Position numbers and translations under genes: made by a program. The notes below the pieces were generated by a model, which saw only the letters and a list, made by a program, of their open reading frames with translations, had not been told where the DNA came from and searched no databases. This document shows positions 55,782 to 64,000 of a DNA stretch of 64,000 nt, in pieces. The stretch is from Variovorax fucosicus (GTDB lineage: Bacteria; Pseudomonadota; Gammaproteobacteria; Burkholderiales; Burkholderiaceae_C). Location of the stretch: NCBI RefSeq assembly GCF_030316825.1, contig NZ_JASZYU010000001.1:620001-684000 (forward strand), read 5' to 3'. Positions within the stretch are counted from its first letter, which is position 1. Each line of letters begins with the position of its first letter.

Positions 55782-55794
55782 GGAACCGAAGCGC

Positions 55795-56487
55795 TCAGAT
55801 CGCCACAAGCTGGCGCACACCCTGCGCCTCCATGTCCTTGCCGAGGCCGCGTGCGATGACCTCGCCGCGTTCCATCACCAGGTAGTCGTCGGCCAGTTCC
55901 TCGGCAAAGTCGTAGTACTGCTCGCACAGCACGATCGCCATGTCGCCGCGGTCGGCCAGCATGCGGATCACGCGGCCGATGTCCTTGATGATCGACGGCT
56001 GGATGCCTTCGGTCGGCTCGTCGAGGATCAACAGCTTGGGCTTGGGCGCGAGCGCGCGTGCAATCGCGAGCTGCTGCTGCTGGCCGCCCGAAAGATCGCC
56101 GCCGCGGCGGTTGATCATTTGCTTGAGCACCGGAAACAGCTCGAACAGCTCGGCCGGAATCGGCGTGCTGCCGCTCTTGTAGGCCAGGCCCATGCGCAGG
56201 TTCTCTTCGACCGTGAGCCGCGCGAAGATCTCGCGGCCCTGCGGCACGAAGCCCATGCCGGCGCGGGCGCGCTCGTAGGGCGTGTTCTTCTGGATCGGCT
56301 TGCCGTCGAACTCGATGCTGCCGCTCTTGATCGGCACCAGGCCCATCAACGACTTGAGCAAGGTTGTCTTGCCGACGCCATTGCGCCCGAGCAGCACCGT
56401 GACCGTGCCGAGCGTGGCGGTGAAGCTCACGTCGCGCAGGATGTGCGAGCCGCCGTAGTACTGGTGGATGTTCTTGACTGTCAGCAT
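55795..56487 (-). CDS. urtE: Urea ABC transporter ATPase UrtE
   Basis: A 230-residue LivF-type ATPase. Walker A is GRNGVGKTT, the signature LSGGQQQQLAIARAL and Walker B LLILDEPTEGIQPS. The start MLTVKNIHQYYGGSHILRDVSF is typical of UrtE. It is the last gene of urtABCDE; an intergenic repeat separates it from urtD by 99 bp. In many related genomes ureD follows, but here acs does. Confidence 0.92.
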   Translation of the reverse strand: MLTVKNIHQYYGGSHILRDVSFTATLGTVTVLLGRNGVGKTTLLKSLMGLVPIKSGSIEFDGKPIQKNTPYERARAGMGFVPQGREIFARLTVEENLRMGLAYKSGSTPIPAELFELFPVLKQMINRRGGDLSGGQQQQLAIARALAPKPKLLILDEPTEGIQPSIIKDIGRVIRMLADRGDMAIVLCEQYYDFAEELADDYLVMERGEVIARGLGKDMEAQGVRQLVAI

Positions 56488-56491
56488 GACT

Positions 56492-56580
56492 CGCCCCCAG
56501 GCTGCGCTTCGCTACGCCTCCCCCCTACCGGGGGCAACACCAGCGGCCCGGCAAAGCCGGTTCCGCGGTGTTTCGCGAAA
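56492..56580 (-). repeat. Intergenic hairpin repeat between urtD and urtE
   Basis: An 89-bp non-coding stretch with several stems: CCCCC/GGGGG (56521-56525, 56530-56534), CCGGC/GCCGG around AAA (56548-56560), CCGCGG (56563-56568) and TTTCGCGAAA (56571-56580). From memory, closely similar blocks occur between many genes in Variovorax and Acidovorax, which suggests a dispersed repeat. Its place inside an operon may stabilise or attenuate the message. Confidence 0.5.
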
Positions 56581-56586
56581 AATTGA

Positions 56587-57458
<872 letters not shown>

Positions 57459-57462
<4 letters not shown>

Positions 57463-58682
57463 GCGCGCGCTCCCTTCGGTTCTGCCGCCAGCGGCGCGAG
57501 CGCGCTTGGCTCGACGCCTTCGGACGCGGCCAGCGAACGCTGTGCCTCGCGCCGCCCTTCGCTCAATTCCTTGCCGCCACCCTTGGCGCGGCCCAGCCAC
57601 TTGCGCACCAGGCCGACGATGCCGTCGGGCAGGAACAGCGTGACGGCGATGAACAATGCGCCGAGGAAGTACAGCCAGTACTCGGGGTAGGCCACGGTGA
57701 GCCAGCTCTTCGCGCCGTTGACGATGAAGGCGCCGATGATCGGCCCGATCAGCGTGGCGCGGCCGCCGACGGCCGCCCAGATCGCGATCTCGATCGAATT
57801 CGCCGCGCTCATCTCGCCGGGGTTGATGATGCCGACCTGCGGCACGTACAAGGCACCGGCCACGCCGCACATGATGGCCGAGATGACCCAGATCGTGAGC
57901 TTGTAGGGCAGCGGGTTGTAGCCGGAGAACATGACGCGCGTTTCGGCATCGCGGATGGCCTGCAGCACGCGCCCGAACTTGCTGCCGATCAGCCACTTGG
58001 CGAACAGGAAGAAACCGAGCAGCGTCAGGCCGGTCATCACGAACAGCGTCATGCGCATGCTCTGCGTCGCGATCGGGATGCCGAGGATGCGCTTGAAATC
58101 GGTAAAGCCGTTGTTGCCGCCGAAGCCGGTTTCGTTGCGAAAGAACAGCAGCATCGCCGCGAAGGTCATGGCCTGCGTGATGATCGAGAAGTACACGCCC
58201 TTGATGCGCGAGCGGAAAGCGAAGAAGCCGAACACGAAGGCGATGATGCCGGGCACCGCGACGATCAGGATCAGCGTCATCACGAAGCTGCCGGAAAAGG
58301 TCCAGTGCCATGGCAAGGTCTTCCAGTCGAGGAACACCATGAAGTCCGGCAGGTCGCTCTTGTAGTTGCCGTCGCGGCCGATCTGGCGCATGAGGTACAT
58401 CCCCATCATGTAGCCGCCGAGCGCGAAGAACATGCCGTGGCCGAGCGACAGGATGCCGGTGTAGCCCCAGATCAGGTCCATCGCCAGCGCGCAGATGGCG
58501 TAGCACATGATCTTGCCGACCAGCGCCACCGCGTAGTCGCTCATGTAGAACGCACTGTCGTGCGGCACCATGAGGTTGAGCATCGGCGCCAGCGCGCACA
58601 CCACGATCAGCGCCACGAAAAACGCCGTCCAGCCCTTGCCGCTCAGCAGCGGGCCCTTGGAGGGAAGAACAACCTTGCTCAT
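57459..58682 (-). CDS. urtC: Urea ABC transporter permease UrtC
   Basis: A 407-residue LivM-type permease with about ten helices. Typical blocks are DLIWGYTGILSLGHGMFFALGGYMMGMYLM and ETRVMFSGYNPLPYKLTIWVISAIMCGVAGALYVPQVGIINP. Both ends overlap the neighbouring urt genes by 4 bp, so it is tightly coupled within the operon. It pairs with UrtB to form the membrane channel. Confidence 0.94.
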
Positions 58683-60280
58683 GCCTCTGCGCTCCGGCCC
58701 TTCATCGCGAAGATGCCTTGCGGCCGCTTCTGGATGAAGATGATGATGAAGATGAGCACGGCGATCTTCGCGAGCACCGCGCCGGCCCAGCCTTCGATGA
58801 ACTTGTTGAGAATGCCCAGGCCCATGGCCGCGTAGACGGTGCCGGCGAGCTGGCCGACGCCGCCCATCACCACCACCATGAACGAGTCGACGATGTAGCT
58901 CTGGCCGAGGTCGGGGCCGACGTTCCCGATCTGGCTCAGCGCGCAGCCCGCGAGGCCGGCGATGCCCGAACCGAGCGCGAAGGCGTAGGTGTCGACGCGC
59001 GCCGTGTTCACGCCCATGCAGGATGCGATCGGCCGGTTCTGCGTGACGCCGCGCACGAACAGCCCGAGCCGCGTGCGGCCGATCAGCCAGCCCATCGCCA
59101 GCAGCACCAGCACCGCGAAGATGATGATGCAGATGCGGTTCCAGGGCAGCGTGACGTTGCTCAGCATGGTGAAGCCGCCGCTCATCCAGCCCGGGTTCTC
59201 GACGCCGACGTTCTGCGCGCCGAACAGCGAGCGCACCAGCTGCTGCAGCATCAGGCTGATACCCCAGGTGGCCAGCAGCGTCTCGAGCGGCCGTCCATAG
59301 AGGAAACGGATCACACCGCGTTCCAGAACCGCGCCGACCAGCGCCGACGCGAGGAACGCGACCGGAATCGCGGCGACCAGGTAGAGGCCGAACGCCGACT
59401 CCGGCAGGTACTTCTGGAACAGGCCCTGCATCACGTAGGTGGCGTAGGCGCCGATCATCATGAGTTCGCCGTGCGCCATGTTGATCACGCCCATCAGCCC
59501 GTAGGTGATGGCCAGCCCCAGCGCGGCGAGCAGCAGCACCGAGCCGAGGCTGATGCCGCTGAACACGGCGTTGATGCGGTCGCCCCAGACCAGCGCGCCG
59601 TCGATGCCCGCGATGGCTTTCTGCAGTGCGGCCTTGACGTCGGGTTCGGTCTCTTCGGTCAGGCGCTCGTTCAGCAGCAGCTTGGTGTCGGGGCTCTTGC
59701 TCTCGGCCAGCACGCCGGCGGCCATGATGCGCTTGGCCTTGTCGGTGCTGTTGAGCAGCGACGCGGCGCGCACCAGTTCGAGCTTGGCCTTGATGTTGGC
59801 GTTGGTCTCGACCGACAGGGCTTTCTCGACCATCGGAATGCGGGACTCGTCCGGATCCTTCAGCAGCGCGTTCGCGGCCGCGAGGCGCACCGCCTCGTCC
59901 TTGCTGTTGACCAGCTTGAGCACCGACTGCGCGGCATCGAAGGCGCCGCGCATCATGTTGTTGTTGACCACGTCTTCGGCGGTGTCGGGCACCTTCAGTT
60001 GGGCGCCGGTGACCGGGTCGTAGCCCTTGTCGTCCTTCATCACGAAGACCTTGTCTTCGGTGAACTTGACCGCGTCGTCGGCCATGGCCTGAATGAACGC
60101 GGAGGTCTTGTCGTCGGCGGTGGCAACCGCCTTGTTGAGGGCGGCGACGCGCGCCTCGGTGTCGCCCGACGCGATGGCCTTGGCCTCCTCGGCCGTCAGT
60201 GCATGGGCCGAAGCCGCCACGAGCAGCATCGAGGCCGCCGCGGCATGAAAAAAGCGCCGAAACATGACTCTGGTTTGCAT
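58679..60280 (-). CDS. urtB: Urea ABC transporter permease UrtB
   Basis: A 533-residue LivH-type permease with the long N-terminal part specific to UrtB. A signal-like helix (HAAAASMLLVAASAHA) precedes about 190 hydrophilic residues rich in Ala, Lys and Asp with HEAT-like repeats, then the helices of the permease, including GLAITYGLMGVINMAHGELMMIGAYATYV. ATG at 60280 is chosen; ATG at 60265 is possible. A hairpin terminator lies directly upstream. Confidence 0.92.
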   Translation of the reverse strand: MQTRVMFRRFFHAAAASMLLVAASAHALTAEEAKAIASGDTEARVAALNKAVATADDKTSAFIQAMADDAVKFTEDKVFVMKDDKGYDPVTGAQLKVPDTAEDVVNNNMMRGAFDAAQSVLKLVNSKDEAVRLAAANALLKDPDESRIPMVEKALSVETNANIKAKLELVRAASLLNSTDKAKRIMAAGVLAESKSPDTKLLLNERLTEETEPDVKAALQKAIAGIDGALVWGDRINAVFSGISLGSVLLLAALGLAITYGLMGVINMAHGELMMIGAYATYVMQGLFQKYLPESAFGLYLVAAIPVAFLASALVGAVLERGVIRFLYGRPLETLLATWGISLMLQQLVRSLFGAQNVGVENPGWMSGGFTMLSNVTLPWNRICIIIFAVLVLLAMGWLIGRTRLGLFVRGVTQNRPIASCMGVNTARVDTYAFALGSGIAGLAGCALSQIGNVGPDLGQSYIVDSFMVVVMGGVGQLAGTVYAAMGLGILNKFIEGWAGAVLAKIAVLIFIIIFIQKRPQGIFAMKGRSAEA

Positions 60281-60290
60281 GGTTCTGTCC

Positions 60291-60337
60291 AAAAAAGTGG
60301 CCCGCCCTTGCAGCAGGAGTGCAGCAAGGAACGGGCC
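60291..60337 (-). terminator. Hairpin with U-run between urtA and urtB (partial terminator)
   Basis: On the minus strand GGCCCG and CGGGCC, plus CCTTGC and GCAAGG, form a 12-bp interrupted stem, followed by ACTTTTTT. This is a full intrinsic-terminator signature inside the operon. It begins 44 bp after the urtA stop and ends 10 bp before the urtB ATG. Read-through would give less permease and ATPase than binding protein, the ratio such transporters need. Confidence 0.75.
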
Positions 60338-60381
60338 AGTGGCTCCGCGGATGCGCCCGATGGCGCGTCGGACGGAGCTTC

Positions 60382-61650
60382 TTACATCGACTTGCCCGCG
60401 GGTTGGTCCGGCTTTTTGTCGTTGCCTTCGATGTACGGGCTCCACGGCTTGGCCTTGACCGGGCCCGGCGTCTTCCAGACCACGTTGAACTGGCCGTCGG
60501 CCTTGATTTCGCCGATGAACACGCTCTTGTGCAGGTGATGGTTCTTCTCGTCCATCTTCGAGACGATGCCCGACGGCGCGGTGAAGGTCTGGCCGGCCAT
60601 GGCGGCGATCACCTTGTCGGTGTCGGTGCTCTTGGCCTTCTCGACGGCCTGCTTCCACATGTGGATGCCGATCCAGGTGGCTTCCATCGGGTCGTTGGTC
60701 AGCGGCTTGTCCATGTGGCCGGCGATCTTCTTGGCCTTGGCGTACTCGCTCCATTGCTTGATGAAGGCGGTGTTGGTCGGGTTCTTGATCGACATGAAGT
60801 AGTTCCATGCGGCCAGGTGGCCCACCAGCGGCTTGGTGTCCACGCCGCGCAGCTCTTCTTCGCCCACCGAGAAGGCGACGACCGGCACGTCCTTGGCCTT
60901 CAGGCCGGCATTGCCGAGTTCCTTGTAGAAGGGCACGTTGGAGTCGCCGTTGATGGTCGACACCACCGCCGTCTTGCCGCCGGCCGAGAACTTCTTGACG
61001 TCGGCAACGATGGTTTGATAGTCGCTGTGGCCGAACGGCGTGTACTTTTCGTCGATGTCGGATTCCTTCACGCCCTTGCTCTTCAGGTAGGCGCGCAGGA
61101 TCTTGTTGGTGGTGCGGGGGTAGACGTAGTCGGTGCCGAGCAGCACCCAGCGCTTGGCGCCGCCGCCTTCCTTGCTCATCAGGTAGTCGACCGCGGGAAT
61201 GGCTTGCTGGTTCGGCGCCGCACCCGTGTAGAACACGTTCTTGGAGAGTTCTTCACCCTCGTACTGCACCGGGTAGAACAGCAGGCCGTTCATTTCCTCG
61301 ACCACCGGCAGCACCGACTTGCGCGACACCGAGGTCCAGCAGCCGAAGATCACCGAAACCTTGTCCTGGCCCAGCAGCTGCTTGGTCTTCTCGGCGAACA
61401 GCGGCCAGTTGGAGGCCGGGTCGACGATCACGGGCTCAAGCTGCTTGCCCATCACGCCGCCCTTCTTGTTGATGTCCTCGATGGCCATCAGCACCGTGTC
61501 TTTCAACACGGTTTCGGAGATCGCCATCGTGCCCGACAGCGAGTGCAGCACGCCGACCTTGATGGTGTCGGCGGCGAACGCGGGTGCGCTACCGAGGGCG
61601 GCGAGCGCGACGCTGGCGGTGAGCGCCTTGAGTGTGAAACGACGTTGCAT
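60382..61650 (-). CDS. urtA: Urea ABC transporter, substrate-binding protein UrtA
   Basis: A 422-residue periplasmic binding protein. MQRRFTLKALTASVALAALG is a signal with a twin-arginine-like start, ending AFAA. The mature part has IKVGVLHSLSGTMAISETVLKDTVLMAIEDINKKGGVMGK and FGCWTSVSRKSVLPVVEEMNGLLFYPVQYEGEE, both diagnostic of UrtA against other branched-chain-type proteins. AAGGA stands six bases before ATG 61650. It is the first gene of the urt operon. Confidence 0.95.
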   Translation of the reverse strand: MQRRFTLKALTASVALAALGSAPAFAADTIKVGVLHSLSGTMAISETVLKDTVLMAIEDINKKGGVMGKQLEPVIVDPASNWPLFAEKTKQLLGQDKVSVIFGCWTSVSRKSVLPVVEEMNGLLFYPVQYEGEELSKNVFYTGAAPNQQAIPAVDYLMSKEGGGAKRWVLLGTDYVYPRTTNKILRAYLKSKGVKESDIDEKYTPFGHSDYQTIVADVKKFSAGGKTAVVSTINGDSNVPFYKELGNAGLKAKDVPVVAFSVGEEELRGVDTKPLVGHLAAWNYFMSIKNPTNTAFIKQWSEYAKAKKIAGHMDKPLTNDPMEATWIGIHMWKQAVEKAKSTDTDKVIAAMAGQTFTAPSGIVSKMDEKNHHLHKSVFIGEIKADGQFNVVWKTPGPVKAKPWSPYIEGNDKKPDQPAGKSM

Positions 61651-61730
61651 GTGCATCCTTCTCCGGTGGTAGTTGATTTCGTTCGACAGCGCCTTCGCTG
61701 ACGATGCACGGAGTTTGCGGATGACACCGG

Positions 61731-61748
61731 CCGCAAGGAATACGCCGG
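61731..61748 (-). promoter_or_regulatory. Candidate sigma-54 promoter of the urt operon
   Basis: On the minus strand CCGGCGTATTCCTTGCGG has the GG-N10-GC spacing and the TTGC of a -24/-12 promoter; the first half is a weaker match to TGGCAC. It lies 81-98 bp before urtA in the only gap, and urea transporters are commonly under nitrogen (NtrC) control. No NtrC dimer site was found by eye. Confidence 0.4.
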
Positions 61749-61762
61749 GTGGCGTACGGGCG

Positions 61763-62818
61763 CTAGGCCGCGGCGGGCTGCCTGAACTGCCGCGCCACGA
61801 ACGCCCAGACCAGCTTCGACGCGTCCGGCCCGGCCGCATCGCTGAAGGGCAGGCTCGCCGCGCCGCCGCTCCAGGCATGGCCGAGTCTGGCCACCTGGCA
61901 CAGGGTGACGTAGATGCGGCCGGCGCGCTTGAAGTCCGTCACGCGCATCGGATGGCGTTTGCCGCGCTGCAGCACGCGTTCCGGGCCCGGCCGTGCACCG
62001 GTGGCGGCGGCCCACACCACGGCAGTGTTGGCGGCGTTGCTGGCGGCCACGACGGTATCGGCGTCGCCGTGCAGCACCAGCATTGGCGGCAGCGTGGTGC
62101 CGACCGCCGCCGCGCCGAGCGCCTTGCCCACCGCGGTGGCCGGCATCACCGGCACGCGGTGCCCGTGCATGGCACCGAGCGCGCTCGCGGTCGATTGCGC
62201 CGCGCCCGGCGCCACGCCCGAATGCACGGCCACCGCCCTGAAGCGGTTGGGGTAGCGCGAGGCCAGCAGGGCGGCCATGCCGGCGCCGGCCGAGAGGCCC
62301 GCCACGGCGATGCGTTCACGGTCGACCGGATACAACAGGTTGACCTGGTCGACCGCCGCGATCAGCGTGGCGGCCTCGCGGTCGGCCTTGCCGGAGCGTG
62401 TCTGGTACCAGTTCCAGCAGCCTTGGGGGTGGTGCACCCGGTCCTGCTCCGGATACAGCACCAGGAAGCGTTCGCGTGCGGCGATGCGGTTCATGCGCGT
62501 GCTGGCGGCGAAGTCGCGGCCGGTCTGGCCGCAGCCGTGCAGCATCACCAACATCGGCAACTTTTCGCCGCGTTTAAGTTCAAGGCCCGGAGGGCGGTAG
62601 AGGTGATAGCCGCGCGCACCGCCGGGGCCGAGCGCCATGCCGCTGATCCAGTCGCCGGCGCCGGGCGGCGGCTTGCGCTGTTGCGCTGCAGCGCGTCTCA
62701 CCTTTTGCGTCACCTGCTTCGCCACGCGCCGGCTGTTGCCGAGTGCGGCTTTGGTGAGCGCCTTCAGGCTGCGCTGGTAGGCGCGCGTGAGCGCGGAGGT
62801 GGGCGAGCGGCGGGCCAT
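61763..62818 (-). CDS. PHB-depolymerase-family esterase (LpqC-like)
   Basis: A 351-residue esterase of the polyhydroxybutyrate depolymerase type. The lipase box is VAGLSAGAGMAALLA; LVMLHGCGQTGRDFAASTRMNRIA with HPQGCWNWY is the family's oxyanion and Cys-rich region, MLVLHGDADTVV carries the acid and RLGHAWSGG the His. The first 50 residues are basic, without a clear signal peptide. It may act on PHB oligomers or other esters. It follows ppk2 on the same strand. Confidence 0.85.
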   Translation of the reverse strand: MARRSPTSALTRAYQRSLKALTKAALGNSRRVAKQVTQKVRRAAAQQRKPPPGAGDWISGMALGPGGARGYHLYRPPGLELKRGEKLPMLVMLHGCGQTGRDFAASTRMNRIAARERFLVLYPEQDRVHHPQGCWNWYQTRSGKADREAATLIAAVDQVNLLYPVDRERIAVAGLSAGAGMAALLASRYPNRFRAVAVHSGVAPGAAQSTASALGAMHGHRVPVMPATAVGKALGAAAVGTTLPPMLVLHGDADTVVAASNAANTAVVWAAATGARPGPERVLQRGKRHPMRVTDFKRAGRIYVTLCQVARLGHAWSGGAASLPFSDAAGPDASKLVWAFVARQFRQPAAA

Positions 62819-62828
62819 GGTGCGGTCG

Positions 62829-62849
62829 GTGTGGGTAGGCGACCCACAC
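62829..62849. terminator. 8-bp perfect stem-loop after ppk2
   Basis: GTGTGGGT and ACCCACAC form a perfect 8-bp stem with a 5-base loop, between the ppk2 stop and the esterase start. No T-run follows on either strand. It may end or stabilise the ppk2 message, or lie in the leader of the esterase gene. Confidence 0.4.
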
Positions 62850-62887
62850 GGTAGCAGCTTCCGCGCCGCAAGGGCGCTTGCCGGCGT

Positions 62888-63805
62888 TCAGTACAGCTCG
62901 GGCACGTACATCGTGGTGGGCACCGGCTGGCGCAGGTAGTCGGCGTTGCGCACGCGCGGCGGCAGTACCACCGGCGCGTGCGGCACCTCCTGGTAGGGCA
63001 GTTGTCCCAGCAGGTGCGTGATGCAGTTGAGCCGCGCCTTCTTCTTGTCGACCGCCTGCACCACCCACCAGGGCGCTTCCGCGATGTGGGTGCGCTCGAG
63101 CATGATTTCCTTGGCCTTGGTGTACTCCTCCCAGCGGCGGCGGCTTTCCAGATCCATCGGGCTCAGCTTCCACTGCTTCAACGGGTCGTGGATGCGCCCG
63201 AGAAAGCGCATGTGCTGCTCTTCGTCGGTGATGGAGAACCAGTACTTGATGAGCGTGATGCCCGAGCGCACCAGCATGCGCTCGAATTCGGGCGCCGAGC
63301 GGAAGAACTCCTCGTACTCGGCATCGCTGCAGAAACCCATGACGCGCTCGACACCGGCGCGGTTGTACCAGCTGCGGTCGAACAGCACCATCTCGCCGGC
63401 GGCCGGCAGGTGCGCCACGTAGCGCTGGAAGTACCACTGCGTGCGCTCGCGGTCGTTCGGCGCCGGCAGCGCGGCCACGCGGGCCACCCGCGGGTTGAGC
63501 CGCTGCGTGATGCGCTTGATGACGCCGCCCTTGCCGGCCGCGTCGCGGCCTTCGAACAGGATCACCACCTTCTGCTTGCTGTGCTGCACCCAGTCCTGCA
63601 GCTTGACCAGTTCGCCCTGCAGGCGGAACAGTTCCTTGAAGTAGGCCTGCCGTGCGGCCTTGTCGACGCCGACCGGCGCGCCGGCTTCGTCGACGTTGCG
63701 GTCTTCGATCTCAAGCTCCAGCTCCTCGTCGTAGCTGTCGATCAGGTCGCGCGCGATGCGCTGCATGAGGTCTTCGTGGTCGTGCACGGCGCTGGGCAAC
63801 ATCAT
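62888..63805 (-). CDS. ppk2: Polyphosphate kinase 2
   Basis: A 305-residue PPK2-family enzyme that transfers phosphate between polyphosphate and nucleotides. The Walker A-like loop is LFEGRDAAGKGGVIKRI, the lid and Walker B region LFDRSWYNRAGVERVMGF; ERTQWYFQRYVAHLPAAGE and WWVVQAVDKKKARLNCI are family blocks. Length equals class I PPK2. A Pho-box-like repeat lies about 50 bp before ATG 63805. No clear ribosome site is seen. Confidence 0.93.
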   Translation of the reverse strand: MMLPSAVHDHEDLMQRIARDLIDSYDEELELEIEDRNVDEAGAPVGVDKAARQAYFKELFRLQGELVKLQDWVQHSKQKVVILFEGRDAAGKGGVIKRITQRLNPRVARVAALPAPNDRERTQWYFQRYVAHLPAAGEMVLFDRSWYNRAGVERVMGFCSDAEYEEFFRSAPEFERMLVRSGITLIKYWFSITDEEQHMRFLGRIHDPLKQWKLSPMDLESRRRWEEYTKAKEIMLERTHIAEAPWWVVQAVDKKKARLNCITHLLGQLPYQEVPHAPVVLPPRVRNADYLRQPVPTTMYVPELY

Positions 63806-63853
63806 GGGAGGCTTTGAAGGAAGAGGAACAAGCCCGGCATGCTGCCGCCCCCG

Positions 63854-63871
63854 CGTGACTGTTGCGTGACA
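63854..63871 (-). promoter_or_regulatory. Pho-box-like direct repeat before ppk2
   Basis: On the minus strand TTGTCAC-GCAA-CAGTCAC gives two seven-base half-sites, 11 bp apart, each one mismatch from the PhoB half-site CTGTCAC. It is 49-66 bp before the ppk2 start. Phosphate control of polyphosphate enzymes is well known, so the site is plausible, though GC-rich sequence gives chance matches. Confidence 0.4.
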
Positions 63872-63941
63872 AGCCCGACCCGCCGTCATGGCACTGACAC
63901 ATGGCACGGGGAAGATGGTGTTCTCACTACGCTGTCGCACC

Positions 63942-64000
63942 ATGTCCACGCTCGCCGACAACACCCCCCTGCCCGCCAACCTGCCCGCTCCGAGTCGCCC
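63942..64000 (+). CDS. 5' end of an unknown gene (cut by window edge)
   Basis: ATG at 63942 opens a frame without stop to the right edge (19 codons, MSTLADNTPLPANLPAPSRP). The start is Pro-rich and shows no motif. The 136-bp gap it shares with ppk2 would hold its promoter. Too short to identify, and the start itself could be wrong. Confidence 0.35.
   Translation, partial: MSTLADNTPLPANLPAPSR

Overview
The window is GC-rich, densely coded DNA with few gaps. Its gene content points to a member of the Comamonadaceae (Betaproteobacteria), most likely Variovorax or a close relative. The reasons are the complete urtABCDE urea transporter, the DUF485-actP-two-component-acs acetate block, many amino-acid and amine catabolic operons with dedicated ABC transporters, PPK2, a PHB-depolymerase-like esterase, and short GGAGACAAC-type ribosome sites. 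The genus is an inference from gene content and style, not from a marker gene. I see no tRNA, rRNA, insertion sequence, phage or CRISPR array.

Layout. 1-6226: a cupin (cut by the edge), an aldehyde dehydrogenase, an Lrp-type regulator, a class III aminotransferase, a GhrA-like reductase and a GNAT acetyltransferase, all on the minus strand. The dehydrogenase and the aminotransferase share a 38-bp upstream element. 6227-6761 is the only long gap. 6762-16594: a plus-strand operon with a HAD protein, a DAO-type oxidase, a complete peptide-type ABC transporter, a tartrate/isopropylmalate-type dehydrogenase and a semialdehyde dehydrogenase. 16622-18517: dadA, divergent from its probable Lrp regulator. 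18531-24801: periplasmic glucan protein, GH3 glucosidase, Tag glycosylase, an ArsR-SRPBCC-GFA operon and a small unknown gene.

24907-29231 is the most interesting stretch. A Rieske oxygenase (minus) and an NMT1-family binding protein plus a guanine-deaminase-like enzyme (plus) are each preceded by the same RNA-like element, in opposite orientations, with an NlpC lipoprotein gene between them. Core sequences and stems match my memory of the NMT1-motif RNA, the xanthine/uric-acid riboswitch. With an orphan ureD next door, this looks like a purine oxidation and nitrogen salvage locus, and the Rieske enzyme is a candidate purine oxygenase.

29313-34788: an alpha/beta hydrolase, a membrane protein, two tiny ORFs, an alkene/quinone-reductase-type enzyme, an aldo/keto reductase and an MFS transporter. 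34766-43256: a GntR-controlled catabolic cluster (hydantoinase-type enzyme, amino-acid ABC transporter, DapA-family lyase) built around a 981-residue protein that fuses the three subunits of an HcnABC/D-hydroxyproline-dehydrogenase-type enzyme. 43253-55740: an MFS exporter, a cNMP/CBS/DUF294 protein with a DnaQ-like exonuclease, then actP, DUF485, a response regulator, a hybrid kinase, an acyl-CoA ligase and acs. A repeated 14-bp sequence lies upstream of both the actP operon and the kinase/ligase pair. 55795-61650: urtEDCBA (minus), with a hairpin terminator between urtA and urtB and a possible sigma-54 promoter. 61763-64000: a PHB-depolymerase-like esterase, PPK2 with a possible Pho box, and the first codons of an unknown gene.
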